From Spirulina sp034932185 (GTDB lineage Bacteria > Cyanobacteriota > Cyanobacteriia > Cyanobacteriales > Spirulinaceae): a stretch of 64,000 nt of DNA. The stretch lies in contig NZ_JAYGHW010000089.1 of the NCBI RefSeq assembly GCF_034932185.1, positions 62,001-126,000 on the forward strand, read 5' to 3'. Below are positions 8,595 to 17,391 of the stretch, in pieces; position 1 is the first letter of the stretch; each line of letters opens with the position of its first letter. The translations under genes and the position numbers were made by a program. Under the pieces are notes generated by a model, which was not told the DNA's origin, searched no databases, and saw only the letters and a list, made by a program, of their open reading frames with translations.

Positions 8595-10343
8595 ATGGTT
8601 TGGGAACCGGGTACGCAGATTTTTGGGAATCGTTATGCGATCGTTAAGCCGATCAAGAAGGGGGGTTTTGGCATCACCTACTTGGTCAAAGACCCGAAGG
8701 GTCAGCAGTTTGTGCTGAAAACCCTCAAGGATGAGGTGATGACGGAGGCGGAGTATATCCCCTTTCGGGATAAGTTTCTGCGGGATTTTGACCGGGAAAC
8801 GGCGAAAATCGCCATCTGTCGCCATCGGTATATTGTTGAGGTGGTGAATCATTTCACCCATGAGGGGCTGCCCTGCATGGTGATGGAATATATTCAGGGG
8901 CAGGATTTAGGCGATCGCGTGGCCCGTGGGGGGGCGTTGCCGGAGGCAGTGGCGTTGCGCTATATCCGGCAGGTGGGGGCAGCGTTGAATGTGATGCACG
9001 AGAAGGGGTTGCTCCATCGGGATATTAAGCCTCAGAATATTATGGTGCGGTTGCCGGCGAATGAGGCGGTGTTGATTGATTTTGGCATTGCGCGGGAGTT
9101 TATCCCCAATTTGACCCAAACCCACACCACTTTCTACACACCCTGTTACGCGCCCATTGAGCAGTATGACGAGCAGGAGCATCGGGGGGAATTTACGGAC
9201 GTTTATGCTTTGGCAGCGACGCTGTACTATTTGCTGACGGGGGTTTTGCCACCGATTGCGACGATGCGGGTGAGAAGGGATCGGCTGGAAATTCCGCAGC
9301 ATTGGTCGGTAGAACTGCAAAACGCGATTCAGCAGGGGATGGCGGTGGAACCCGATGACCGCCCCCAAACCGTGGCCGCGTGGTTGGCACTGTTGCCCAA
9401 TAGTGGCGGGGGTTTACCCTCCTTTAGCTTTGAGACGGTACGGGTCAATGATCGGGGGGAAATTATTCAGAAAATCCCCGGTCAGGCGCGGTTTTATCCC
9501 CAGGATTTGGGGGACGGGGTGCGGTTGGAGATGGTGGAAATCCCCGGTGGCACGTTTTTGATGGGGACAGAGGAGGCGGAAATTGAGCGGTTGTGTAAAA
9601 AGTATGATAAGGGATGGTTTAGGTGGGAAAGTCCGCAGCATTCTGTCCAGGTTTCCCCCTTTTGGATGGGCAAAACCCCCGTCACCCAAGAGCAATGGCG
9701 CGTTGTGGTGACGCAGGTGGGCAAAATTGTTCGGGATTTGAACCCTGACCCATCCAATTTTAAGGGGGGCGATCGTCCCGTTGAACAGGTGTCTTGGTAT
9801 GATGCGGTGGAGTGGTGCGCTCGATTGAGCAAGCTAACGGGCAAGGAGTATCGCCTCCCCAGCGAGGCAGAATGGGAGTATGCTTGTCGTGCTGGAACAA
9901 AGACCCCCTTTGCTTTTGGGGAAACGATCACGCCAGAGTTGGTGAACTATGACGGGAACTACACCTTTGGCAACGCACCCAAGGGGCAATATCGAGAAGA
10001 AACGACCCCAGTGGCCAGCTTTCCCCCCAATGGCTTTGGGTTGTATGATTGCCATGGCAATGTTTGGGAGTGGTGTTTTGATCCCTTCCATGAAAACTAT
10101 CAAGGTGCGCCCGGAGATGGTAGAGTATGGGATGAGAACGTGAATGATAATCGTTATCAAAAACCTTCGGCAAATCTTAAGGTTTTGTTGAAAGAAAGTG
10201 GTAGTAACTATGTACTGCGTGGCGGTTCTTGGTACGCCAACCCGGTTGGCTGCCGTTCAGCCAACCGCAACCACGGTCTGCGCGGCCTCATCTACGACCT
10301 CCTTGGGTTTCGTGTCTGTCTGGTGGGCGCAGGACTCTTCTAG
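8595..10343 (+). CDS. Ser/Thr kinase fused to FGE-type domain; probable DGR target protein
   Basis: 582 residues from the ATG at 8595. Residues about 10-270 are a Hanks-type kinase: KKGGFGITYLVK, Lys42, HRDIKPQN at 141 and DFGIAR at 162, so catalysis looks possible. Residues about 303-582 are a formylglycine-generating-enzyme/sulfatase-modifying domain (GGTFLMG, WMGKTPVTQEQW, GNVWEW). The domain ends with LRGGSWYANPVGCRSANRNH and GFRV, the C-type-lectin-like fold used as the variable domain of cyanobacterial diversity-generating retroelements. In residues 541-570 most codons end in C or T, as expected where AAY template codons were diversified. A truncated avd gene follows 87 bp downstream. 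It is probably a sensor kinase with a hypervariable binding domain. The reverse transcriptase is not in the window. Confidence 0.85.
   Translation: MVWEPGTQIFGNRYAIVKPIKKGGFGITYLVKDPKGQQFVLKTLKDEVMTEAEYIPFRDKFLRDFDRETAKIAICRHRYIVEVVNHFTHEGLPCMVMEYIQGQDLGDRVARGGALPEAVALRYIRQVGAALNVMHEKGLLHRDIKPQNIMVRLPANEAVLIDFGIAREFIPNLTQTHTTFYTPCYAPIEQYDEQEHRGEFTDVYALAATLYYLLTGVLPPIATMRVRRDRLEIPQHWSVELQNAIQQGMAVEPDDRPQTVAAWLALLPNSGGGLPSFSFETVRVNDRGEIIQKIPGQARFYPQDLGDGVRLEMVEIPGGTFLMGTEEAEIERLCKKYDKGWFRWESPQHSVQVSPFWMGKTPVTQEQWRVVVTQVGKIVRDLNPDPSNFKGGDRPVEQVSWYDAVEWCARLSKLTGKEYRLPSEAEWEYACRAGTKTPFAFGETITPELVNYDGNYTFGNAPKGQYREETTPVASFPPNGFGLYDCHGNVWEWCFDPFHENYQGAPGDGRVWDENVNDNRYQKPSANLKVLLKESGSNYVLRGGSWYANPVGCRSANRNHGLRGLIYDLLGFRVCLVGAGLF
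10215..10330 (+). other. Candidate DGR variable region (VR)
   Basis: The last ~40 codons of the kinase-FGE gene. From GGTTCTTGG onward the codons TAC, GCC, AAC, GTT, GGC, GCC, AAC, AAC, CAC, GGT, CGC, GGC, CTC, ATC, TAC, GAC, CTC and CTT are of the NNY type, interrupted by fixed residues (P, C, R, S). This is what adenine mutagenesis of AAY codons in a template repeat leaves behind. No template repeat was found in the window. Confidence 0.6.
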
Positions 10344-10347
10344 TCCT
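10331..10347 (+). other. Hairpin overlapping the stop codon, just after the candidate VR
   Basis: AGGACT (10331-10336) and AGTCCT (10342-10347) form a 6-bp stem with a 5-base loop that contains the start of the TAG stop codon. DGRs commonly have a short stem-loop directly after the VR that assists retrohoming. The position fits, but a 6-bp stem can arise by chance. Confidence 0.45.
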
Positions 10348-10429
10348 TTGCCCTTTAGTACTCTTGCACTCTGCTCTTCTTCCCCTTTACCCTTTCCCAT
10401 GCGACCGAAGGGAGCTTTTCGATTTTTTT

Positions 10430-10570
10430 ATGAAAGAACTACCAATTATTCAGAAAACCTATGATTTGATTCAGTGGTATATTCCGATTGTGAACCGATT
10501 ACCTAAAAACCATAAATTTGCTTTAGGAGATCGGATCACTTTTCCCTCGTTACTTGGCTCTGCCAAGTAA
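10430..10570 (+). pseudogene. avd: Truncated avd (DGR accessory variability determinant)
   Basis: An ATG at 10430 starts MKELPIIQKTYDLIQWYIPI, then VNRLPKNHKFALGDRI. This matches the first ~37 residues of Avd-like four-helix-bundle proteins, which bind the DGR reverse transcriptase. At about 10545 the frame runs into a dispersed CTCGTTACTTGG-type repeat and stops 9 codons later at 10570. Roughly the last 80 residues of a normal Avd are missing. It sits immediately downstream of the variable-protein gene, the usual DGR position. Confidence 0.75.
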
Positions 10571-10650
10571 CGCACCCTTGGAGGCTCTGCCTCCACCAGG
10601 CGGCAGAGCCGCCCAACACCCATGCCATGGCAGAGCCACGGCACGAGAGC
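10546..10650. repeat. Dispersed repeat family B (CTCGTTACTTGGC...CACGAG)
   Basis: About 105 bp bounded by CTCGT and ACGAG. It has nested palindromes: TTACTTGGCTCTGCCAAGTAA is interrupted only at its centre, GGAGGCTCTGCCTCC is another, and CATGCCATGGCAGAGCCACG closes the unit. Other copies: 10779-10813 (part), 11541-11622, 16089-16168, 19425-19537, 32588-32660 (degenerate) and 56897-56974. This copy truncates avd. Confidence 0.9.
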
Positions 10651-10839
10651 TAATATCAGCAACCCGGTTTCTCCGCTTCAGTGGGGTTCAGAAACCGGGT
10701 TGCAGGAAGCGATGGGAGCGCACAGCAACAGGTGCAAAAAACCCGGTTTCTAGAGCTTAGGGTTTCGCCAAAGGCAAATGCCATGGCAGAGCTACGGCAC
10801 GAGAGCTACAATTCTAAAATCAAGTCGTGAGAGCTAACT
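10651..10839. repeat. Gene-free stretch with AACCCGGTTTCT hairpin and partial family B repeat
   Basis: CAACCCGGTTTCT (10660-10672) and its complement (10690-10702) form a 13-bp stem. A third copy of AACCCGGTTTCT lies at 10740-10751. A partial family B end follows at 10779-10813. The same AACCCGGTTT motif pair recurs at 41038-41101. No gene seen. Confidence 0.75.
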
Positions 10840-11007
10840 ATGATTTCCCATCAATTATTAGAGCTTGAACAATCCATTCATCACTTATCACTAGAAGATA
10901 AATTATGGTTGCTGGATAAAATCTTGGAGCAAGTACGAGGGACTACAGAACATCAGGAAACAACCAACCCTCCCCAAACCCTCCAGTATGACGAAAGAGA
11001 TGATTAG
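10840..11007 (+). CDS. Small hypothetical protein, antitoxin-like
   Basis: 55 residues from an ATG at 10840 (MISHQLLELEQSIHHLSLED, then KLWLLDKILEQV). The acidic/hydrophobic helix pattern resembles small cyanobacterial proteins found beside toxins (DUF2281-like). It converges tail to tail with the RelE-type toxin, with stop codons adjacent. It may be a remnant antitoxin or a short independent gene; no function can be assigned. Confidence 0.5.
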   Translation: MISHQLLELEQSIHHLSLEDKLWLLDKILEQVRGTTEHQETTNPPQTLQYDERDD

Positions 11008-11286
11008 TTACCCGTAAATATTGCCTCGGAAGTTAATATCGTAAATTTTGATTGTTTCTAATTCTGCCTGAATCTCAAAGATAATACGAATTTTTCCGAC
11101 GCGGATTCTAGAAAATTGCTTTAACTCACCTTTGAGCTTTTTGATGTCAAGTTCTTCAGGAGGATAAACCTTCTGGGTTTCCAGACAAGTCTTAAGAATC
11201 CCAATCTTAATGAGCACAGCCTGATGGCTTTCAGGATCGAGCTTCTTAAGGAATTTTTGAGCAGACTTACTCAGTTTAACCTTCAT
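11008..11286 (-). CDS. RelE/ParE-family toxin
   Basis: 92 residues: basic N-terminus MKVKLSKSAQKFLKKLDPE, then LKGELKQFSRIRVGKIRIIF and a C-terminal IKIYDINFRGNIY. This is the compact RelE fold of mRNA interferase or ParE toxins, with the G-x-(Y/F)-R-I-R-hydrophobic strand. Its ATG overlaps the TGA of the upstream antitoxin by four bases (ATGA), so the pair is translationally coupled. Confidence 0.85.
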   Translation of the reverse strand: MKVKLSKSAQKFLKKLDPESHQAVLIKIGILKTCLETQKVYPPEELDIKKLKGELKQFSRIRVGKIRIIFEIQAELETIKIYDINFRGNIYG

Positions 11287-11495
11287 GATTTAAACCAGTC
11301 TGTAATATCATCAAAGTCCTGATCTAGATAATCGTTGGGCTGAAAAGTAGCTTCAATGTCAGCCTGTTCAACATCATCCACATAAGGCAGCAACATCTCA
11401 AAAAACTTGTACCACTCTTCACGCATGACTTCTCGAATCCCTTCCTTAATCAGGGTTTTGAGTATTTCAGGATTTAGGATGTTAGATTGTTCCAT
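11283..11495 (-). CDS. Antitoxin of the RelE-type pair
   Basis: 70 residues with an acidic C-terminus (YVDDVEQADIEATF, DDITDWF), translated just before the toxin with a four-base overlap. GAGGAG three bases before the ATG is a strong ribosome site. The N-terminus has no clear DNA-binding motif by eye. Assignment as antitoxin follows from size, charge and gene order. Confidence 0.75.
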   Translation of the reverse strand: MEQSNILNPEILKTLIKEGIREVMREEWYKFFEMLLPYVDDVEQADIEATFQPNDYLDQDFDDITDWFKS

Positions 11496-11540
11496 AATCT
11501 CCTCGGATCACGCTCTACTTCGATTATAACCGTGGAGAGC

Positions 11541-11622
11541 CTACCCTAGAGGGTTTCTGCCTCCACCAGGCGGCAGAGCCGCCTAACCCATGCCATGGCA
11601 GAGCCACGGCACGAGAGCTAAT
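11541..11622. repeat. Dispersed repeat family B, partial copy
   Basis: It begins inside the unit (CTGCCTCCACCAGGCGGCAG) and keeps the CATGCCATGGCAGAGCCACG end. It lies between the toxin-antitoxin promoter region and the kinase stop. Confidence 0.85.
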
Positions 11623-11628
11623 TGATGG

Positions 11629-12648
11629 TCATGGCTCAGAGTTTTGCTCCACACCAGGGGAAAAGAACCAATTATCAATGGCCCTGCGAATATCTTGGGC
11701 AAAAAGTGCCAAAATAACCGTCAGCACAACCCCCACAGCCGTTACATAAAGCGTATCGCGGGCCACCCGAAAATTGGGATCAGGGGGTGGAGGTGGCGGC
11801 GGCGGTGGTGGCGGCGGCGGTGGTGGCGGTGGTGGTTGAGGAATCGGCAATAATGCAAAAAACGCCTCAATGGTTGGGGGACGATCTCCATAATCCAACG
11901 CCATCCCCTCCCGAATTGCCCGATTCGTTTGATCACTCACCCCAGAAATGGGGGGCAACTTCCGACCCTTGCGCTCCAATCTGACCCGCTCCTCCGCATG
12001 GGGAGGCACATCCCCCGATAACAGCGTGTAAAGCGTCGCCGCCAGCGCATAGACATCACAATAGGGCTGCGCCTTCTCGCGGGAATCATAAAGCTCTAGA
12101 GGGCTATAGCCATCGGTATTGCTGGAATAAATCGATGTGAGCGTTTCGTTAAACCCCTTCGTCACCCCAAAATCAATCAGCACCGCGTCTGGTTTACCCG
12201 CCGCCAACACAATATTGGCCGGCTTCACATCCCGATGCACCAACCCCTCCCGATGCACCACCTTCAACGCCTCCCCCACCTGGTGGATATAAACCAACGC
12301 CTCCTCCTCCCCTAGGGTTTTCGTCGGCAAACTCGCCAAATCCTGCCCCGCCACATAGGCCATAACGATAAACGCCCGACCCTGCTCCAGAAACGAACCG
12401 AAACAGCGGACAATGTGGGGATGCTGACAACGCATCAACTTCACCGCCTCAGCAATCAGCTTGTTATTAAACTTTTCCCGATCTGGGGGGGTGAGTTGCG
12501 CCCAAACTGCATCCCGCACCGTCTTGAGGACTACGCGATCGCCCCCCTTGCGTTCCGCCAGATAGCTAATCCCGACGCGCCCCTCATTGAGCGATCGCAC
12601 TATCCGATATTCTCCCCCGTGCAACCAATCCCCCGCCTGCCAACCCAT
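11629..12648 (-). CDS. Membrane-anchored Ser/Thr protein kinase
   Basis: 339 residues from the ATG at 12648, which has GAGG 7 bases upstream (an ATG two codons earlier is also possible). Kinase domain at residues about 12-265: an atypical glycine loop (NEGRVGISYL), VVLKTV, HRDVKPANIVL and DFGVTKG. A run of more than 20 prolines then precedes one transmembrane helix (VTAVGVVLTVILALFAQDI) and a short tail. The GC-rich proline run is encoded by CCG/CCA/CCC codons near 11787-11840 and is likely length-variable. The kinase domain would be cytoplasmic. The substrate is unknown. Confidence 0.88.
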   Translation of the reverse strand: MGWQAGDWLHGGEYRIVRSLNEGRVGISYLAERKGGDRVVLKTVRDAVWAQLTPPDREKFNNKLIAEAVKLMRCQHPHIVRCFGSFLEQGRAFIVMAYVAGQDLASLPTKTLGEEEALVYIHQVGEALKVVHREGLVHRDVKPANIVLAAGKPDAVLIDFGVTKGFNETLTSIYSSNTDGYSPLELYDSREKAQPYCDVYALAATLYTLLSGDVPPHAEERVRLERKGRKLPPISGVSDQTNRAIREGMALDYGDRPPTIEAFFALLPIPQPPPPPPPPPPPPPPPPPPDPNFRVARDTLYVTAVGVVLTVILALFAQDIRRAIDNWFFSPGVEQNSEP

Positions 12649-12704
12649 AACCATCCCTCAACCGCAACGCCCTTGATTCTAATCGCCACTGGGTTCAAGA
12701 ACCG

Positions 12705-15176
12705 TTAGGTTTTCGTTAAAAGCACCGCTTGGGTATCCTGAAGCTCAAAATCATTGAGATCCTTGAGGGTTAAACCGGGGGAGGCGATCGCCACCTGCCA
12801 ATCTTCCCCCTCTAATTGCAGCAAGTCCGCCAACTGAATGCGGTGAGCTTTGCCCCCCATGTGAGCCACCATCGCCACCGTTTCCTCTGGTCGCTCCGGA
12901 TTACTGCGCACACCGTAGAAAATTGTTGCCTCTGGTTCGCTGATTTTGTTAAAGCGATCTGTACCCGATAGGTTATGGCGTAACCAGGGGTAGCGGTGGC
13001 GGAATTGGCGGATGCTCAAGTTATAGGCGGTTTGGGTGGGGTTGACCTGGGTTGCATAATGGCCCACATTACAAATTTCATAGCAATCCTCCATAAACCA
13101 GCGAGCAAACTGTTTGAGGCGATCGAGATCCATCTTGCTGAGAAATCGTAGCATTCCCGGCCGCCGTAAGCTTTTAATATTAGGGATGTTGCAGGCTTCT
13201 TCTTTCCCTTCGATACAGTTACGAATGGCCGCCACCACTGCGGAAATATTGTAATCATTTTCTTCCATGATTGCATTCAGCGCTTTGCTAAATTCTCGCA
13301 GTTCGCCAATATCTTTAAAGCCTAAGGATTTCAAGCGGGGAAATGCTTTTTTGCGTTTAAATAGTTCCGGTGTAATTTGCCAGTCTAAAAACCCTGCCTC
13401 TTCTGAGACGACCTTCACACCATAGCGTTCATCGGTGTTGCGAAAAAACATCCAAGGGGCGTGGAGCGTGGCATTAATAAAATCCATGGGTAGGCCCGGA
13501 CTAAACCCATAGACCCAGAGGGTAACGGCGGGATTATCGTAGGCATGGCGCAACACCTCCGGCAATGTTTTGCCCAGATTCCAGTTAATATCCGCATCAG
13601 TGCTGACTTGGTTGCCCCGGCGCACGGTGTCATGGTTGGCGCAACCGGTGATCCAGCGATCGCCCTCATACATCACCTCACAAACTCGCCGCCATTTCTT
13701 TTCCCATACCCCGTTTAACGTAGGGGTATTATGGGCAAAAATTAACGGCCCCCATTGATAGGCATCGGGCTTGAGTTCAATTAATTCGCGATAGGTGGAA
13801 ATATCCTCCCAACCCTCTTGGGGCCAGGGGCGGCCATCTTCGTAAATCGTAAATAGCAACCGCTGACAGCCTTCAATTTCCTGTACTAAATCACTCATCG
13901 CCAACAGGTAGGCATCATCATATTCAACGCGACCGGATAGGGGATTAAAGAAGCGGAAATCTTGGCCCCCATCGACACGAATACCATCGGCCCCCGTATT
14001 AATTTTGCGCCGCTGCATTTCCAAGAAAATCGCCCGCACCATCGGCAACTGATGGTTGAGATCTTGGCCATACATATTCGGCCCCTTGAGGAATTGGTGG
14101 GGCAATAATAATTCTGATTGATTATCGGCATGGCCATAGACCAGATCATAAATGACCTGAATCGGCCCTGTGAAAAAATTATGCAATGTGCTAATCAGTT
14201 CAATCACTTCATCGGGGCGCAAACTGCTCAACAGGGCTGAATTGGTTGTGCTTGATCCCAAAATGGGGACATCATAGCCCCAATCTTGGGTATTGGGTTT
14301 GGTGAGTTCAATGCTGATGATATCTCCCGATTCGCCCGCAAAGGAGAAAAACTCACTTTCGGGGCTATATTCATCGCGATATTCAATGGTTGGCTCGGTG
14401 GGCAAAAATTGCACTGCATCGTAGCCGATATAGCTTTCCTCAATGGGGGTGAGGGCTTGGCCTTGGGCGAGTTTTTCGGAAATGGTTTGATAGATTTGGG
14501 TGAGTCCCTTAAATGTGCCTTCTTTGGAAGCGGTGCCAATGTGCAATTGGAGGATATTGCGGGGGGCGCGGACGCGGGGGATACGGTGGGTATCGGTGGC
14601 GAGGCGGGTATCTTGATCCGGCAGGGCGGAGGCGCTGGTGCGGCGGATGTAGTCGAGATCGGTGCGATTTTTTTGGAGGGTGTCCAGATCGTAGAGTTCC
14701 GCTGGGGCGAATACGCCGTAGGGGAGGGAGTGGGCGAGGGGATCACGGATGGCTTGGAGTTGTTCGTTTTGGTCGATGTAGCGGAGCCAGTAGAAGGAGC
14801 CGAGTTGTTCAGCGGTGCCGGGGGTCATGCCCTCGATGACACCCCAATGAAATTCCCCCTGTTGGATGAGATTGAGGCGATCGCGCCGAAATTCCACCAC
14901 CTGCTCTGGTACAGAAACATCGATGGGTTCGAGGGGCGTAAGCACTTCAAAGTAAATTTCCAGCTTCCGCATCACTTGGGCCATGAGTTGCGGTGTCCAA
15001 AAGCCAATTTCCACTAAGCCATCTGCGCGGTAATGGGCCCCAAGGCGGGTGGCAATTTTTAAGCCCTTTTCAAAAATCGTCAAGTCGGAATGTTCGACGG
15101 CTTGCACCCAGTCTAGGAGTTCTTGGGTGGGGCCTTCAACGCAATGAATGGCCGGTTTTGTGGCAACAGTCACCAT
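12705..15176 (-). CDS. gghA: GH13-type glycosidase, probable glucosylglycerol hydrolase
   Basis: 823 residues from the ATG at 15176 (MVTVATKPAIHCVEGPTQEL). The frame stays open further upstream but would run into the divergent exbB gene. A (beta/alpha)8 glycosidase core is suggested by IRVDGGQDFRFFNP (a nucleophile-Asp strand), HDTVRRGN and the FGA/FYG regions. The overall sequence resembles the cyanobacterial family represented by Synechocystis GghA, which hydrolyses the osmolyte glucosylglycerol when salt falls. That specific call is from memory of the family and is moderately certain. GH13-like is firmer. A duplicate of its last 30 codons survives at 7744-7862. Confidence 0.65.
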   Translation of the reverse strand: MVTVATKPAIHCVEGPTQELLDWVQAVEHSDLTIFEKGLKIATRLGAHYRADGLVEIGFWTPQLMAQVMRKLEIYFEVLTPLEPIDVSVPEQVVEFRRDRLNLIQQGEFHWGVIEGMTPGTAEQLGSFYWLRYIDQNEQLQAIRDPLAHSLPYGVFAPAELYDLDTLQKNRTDLDYIRRTSASALPDQDTRLATDTHRIPRVRAPRNILQLHIGTASKEGTFKGLTQIYQTISEKLAQGQALTPIEESYIGYDAVQFLPTEPTIEYRDEYSPESEFFSFAGESGDIISIELTKPNTQDWGYDVPILGSSTTNSALLSSLRPDEVIELISTLHNFFTGPIQVIYDLVYGHADNQSELLLPHQFLKGPNMYGQDLNHQLPMVRAIFLEMQRRKINTGADGIRVDGGQDFRFFNPLSGRVEYDDAYLLAMSDLVQEIEGCQRLLFTIYEDGRPWPQEGWEDISTYRELIELKPDAYQWGPLIFAHNTPTLNGVWEKKWRRVCEVMYEGDRWITGCANHDTVRRGNQVSTDADINWNLGKTLPEVLRHAYDNPAVTLWVYGFSPGLPMDFINATLHAPWMFFRNTDERYGVKVVSEEAGFLDWQITPELFKRKKAFPRLKSLGFKDIGELREFSKALNAIMEENDYNISAVVAAIRNCIEGKEEACNIPNIKSLRRPGMLRFLSKMDLDRLKQFARWFMEDCYEICNVGHYATQVNPTQTAYNLSIRQFRHRYPWLRHNLSGTDRFNKISEPEATIFYGVRSNPERPEETVAMVAHMGGKAHRIQLADLLQLEGEDWQVAIASPGLTLKDLNDFELQDTQAVLLTKT

Positions 15177-15416
15177 AATTTCAAGGATCTCAACAACGGT
15201 CTTAGTCACGGCTCGAAGCGCGTTGTTGCACCCTAGCGCAATCTGGATTCTGCCGTCATCTATCTCTAGATAGTGGAGGTGGGGGGATTTTCGGGTAAGG
15301 GGCCAGGGGGGTGGGGGCGATCGCATTTTAATCCCCAAGCTCTGGCACTTAACCGACTTTCTCCGTAGCGGTATAATTTTAAAGATGTTGCATCTAAGCT
15401 GTCGGAGATTAACCCG

Positions 15417-16076
15417 TTGAATACCATTTTGACCCTGGGTGGTATTACTATTTTGCCCCTGTTGGCCTTTTCCATGATTGCGGTGGTGCTGATTGGCGAA
15501 AGACTGCTTTTTTGGTGGCGGGTTCATCAACAGCAGCGGCGGTTGATGATGACTGTCCTGGCTGCCTATCGAGAAGATCCGCAAGGGGCGATCGCCTACC
15601 TTAAAACCAAGCCCAACCTTCCCATTGCCCGCATCTTCCTCGCTGCCCTGATTCTCCCGGAACCCACCCCAGCGGAATTTTCCCTCGCCCTCGAAACCGC
15701 TGCCCAGGGGGAACTCCCTATCCTCAAACGGTTTAACACGGTTTTTGAGACGATTATCACCGCCTCTCCCCTCCTAGGGTTATTGGGGACAATCTTGGGG
15801 TTAATGCGCACGTTTGTTAATCTTAACTTGGGGGCGCAAACGCTTTTTCAAACGGCGGGGGTGACAAGGGGGATTGCGGAAGCTCTCATTTCTACGGCTG
15901 CTGGCCTGATCATTGCGATCATCACCCTCTTATTTGCGAATCTGTTTCGGGGCTTGGCCCGCCGCCAAATGATTCTGATTCAAACCGCTGGCGGTCAACT
16001 TGAACTGCTTTATCGCCGTAACTATCGCATCATTGCCCCAGCCCATGAAAAGCAAGAAGGCGATCGCCCCGCTTAA
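15417..16076 (+). CDS. exbB: MotA/TolQ/ExbB proton channel family protein
   Basis: 219 residues. The start is a TTG at 15417 with GGAG about nine bases upstream. An upstream ATG is out because a TGA follows in that frame. Three transmembrane segments: LLAFSMIAVVLIGERLLFWW, then TASPLLGLLGTILGLMRTF and ISTAAGLIIAIITLLFANLF. The TASPLLGLLGT stretch and the third helix are the ExbB/TolQ signature. Such channels pass protons with an ExbD/TolR partner to energise TonB-type transport. No exbD follows; a dispersed repeat begins about 12 bases after the stop. Confidence 0.88.
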   Translation: MNTILTLGGITILPLLAFSMIAVVLIGERLLFWWRVHQQQRRLMMTVLAAYREDPQGAIAYLKTKPNLPIARIFLAALILPEPTPAEFSLALETAAQGELPILKRFNTVFETIITASPLLGLLGTILGLMRTFVNLNLGAQTLFQTAGVTRGIAEALISTAAGLIIAIITLLFANLFRGLARRQMILIQTAGGQLELLYRRNYRIIAPAHEKQEGDRPA

Positions 16077-16088
16077 TTTTCCTCTCCC

Positions 16089-16228
16089 TCGTTACTTGGC
16101 TTCTGCCTCCTCCCATGGCGGCAAAGCCGCCCAATGCCCATGCCATGGCAGAGCCATGGCACGAGATTTTTAGGGGCGAGGCACAGCGATGGCGCGAGAT
16201 TTGTAGGGGCGAAAAATTTTTCGCCCCA
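16089..16228. repeat. Dispersed repeats: family B copy followed by two family A pieces
   Basis: 16089-16168 is a shortened family B unit (CTCGTTACTTGGC to GGCACGAG). It is followed by TAGGGGCGAGGCACAGCGAT and by GTAGGGGCGAAAAATTTTTC ending at the PIN/TRAM stop. The stretch fills the gap between exbB and the convergent gene. Confidence 0.88.
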
Positions 16229-16230
16229 AA

Positions 16231-17310
16231 TCAAGCGGTAACGGAGGCTTGGGGTTTGGCAAAAATCATCCGACCTGCGGAGGTTTGCAGGGCTGAAGTT
16301 ACGACGACGGGCAACTCATCGCCTAGATACTCATAGCCCTCCTCAACCACCACCATTGTGCCATCGGCTAAATAGCCAACGCCCTGCTCTGGCTCTTTGC
16401 CTTGCTTGAGAATTTTGAGATCGATGGTGTCGCCAGGGAGGTAAATGGGGCGGATCGCTTTGGCTAAATCATTGACATTTAATACGGCTACTTTTTGCAA
16501 ATTGGCTACCTTGCTGAGGTTGTAATCATTAGTTAATAATGTGCCGTTAATTTCTTGAGAAAATCGCACTAATTTAGCATCAACGGTGTTGACATCATCA
16601 TAATCGGTGGGGTTGATCAGAATTTTTTCCGGGAAGGCCGTTTGCATTCGTTTGAGAATGTCTAAGCCCCGCCGGCCGCGCATCCGTTTTTGATCATTGG
16701 AACTGTCTGCCAATAGTTGCAATTCTTGCAACACAAATTGAGGGATGAGAATTTGCCCTTCAATAAATCCAGTGTTGAGCAGTTCTTCGATGCGGCCATC
16801 GATGATGCAACTGGTGTCGAGGATTTTGGTGATGGCGGGCCGGAGTGTCCCCTCGGCGACGAGGAGACTTTCGATGCTGTTGGGGTTGATCAGGCGTAAA
16901 AAGGTGCGGCCGTGGGTATCGGCTAACGTTACACCCAGAAAGGAAAACATGACACTGACCAACACCGCTAACATCGGTTTAACGAGGCTTACCTCTTTGG
17001 GAATCGGTAACAGAAAGATGGGGGCCAGCATCAGGTTGGCGAGGAGCAGCCCAATCACCCAACCCACAGCGCGGGTGAGGATGACTTCGATGGGCATTTG
17101 GCGCACTCTGGTTTCAAGGCGGCGGTAGGTGGTTTGGGCGGTTAACCCTACCGCTAAACCGATGATCGCCCCGAAACTGGCAATGATCAGCCGAACGGCT
17201 TCAATGTTGGTGACTTGCAACAACACGTCAGGGGGTACAATGTCGATCGCCTCGTAACCGACCCCAGCTAGGGCCAAAACAAATATGCTGATAATGACGG
17301 CATCTATCAT
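16231..17310 (-). CDS. PIN/TRAM-domain membrane protein (YacL-like)
   Basis: 359 residues from the ATG at 17310. About four N-terminal transmembrane helices (to ~residue 130) precede a PIN domain (ILDTSCIIDGRIEELL, the acidic metal site; LLTNDYNLSKVA) and a C-terminal TRAM domain (GDTIDLKILKQGKEPEQGVG). This architecture is conserved in cyanobacteria and Bacillus YacL. PIN domains are often RNases and TRAM domains bind RNA, but the target is unknown. Confidence 0.9.
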   Translation of the reverse strand: MIDAVIISIFVLALAGVGYEAIDIVPPDVLLQVTNIEAVRLIIASFGAIIGLAVGLTAQTTYRRLETRVRQMPIEVILTRAVGWVIGLLLANLMLAPIFLLPIPKEVSLVKPMLAVLVSVMFSFLGVTLADTHGRTFLRLINPNSIESLLVAEGTLRPAITKILDTSCIIDGRIEELLNTGFIEGQILIPQFVLQELQLLADSSNDQKRMRGRRGLDILKRMQTAFPEKILINPTDYDDVNTVDAKLVRFSQEINGTLLTNDYNLSKVANLQKVAVLNVNDLAKAIRPIYLPGDTIDLKILKQGKEPEQGVGYLADGTMVVVEEGYEYLGDELPVVVTSALQTSAGRMIFAKPQASVTA

Positions 17311-17391
17311 GATGATCCCCAAATTTGGGTAATTTTAACGTTAGCCCCGTGGCTAGATTTTACCCATTATATCGGGGCCGGTGGGAGTGGC

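Noticed and set aside
10344..11000. DGR reverse transcriptase or template repeat downstream of avd
   Set aside because: I looked for a YADD-type reverse transcriptase and an adenine-rich near-copy of the variable region on both strands and found neither in the window.
15177..15584. N-terminal extension of the glycosidase by 136 residues
   Set aside because: It overlaps the divergent exbB coding sequence, is basic and low in family resemblance; the ATG at 15176 gives a normal start.
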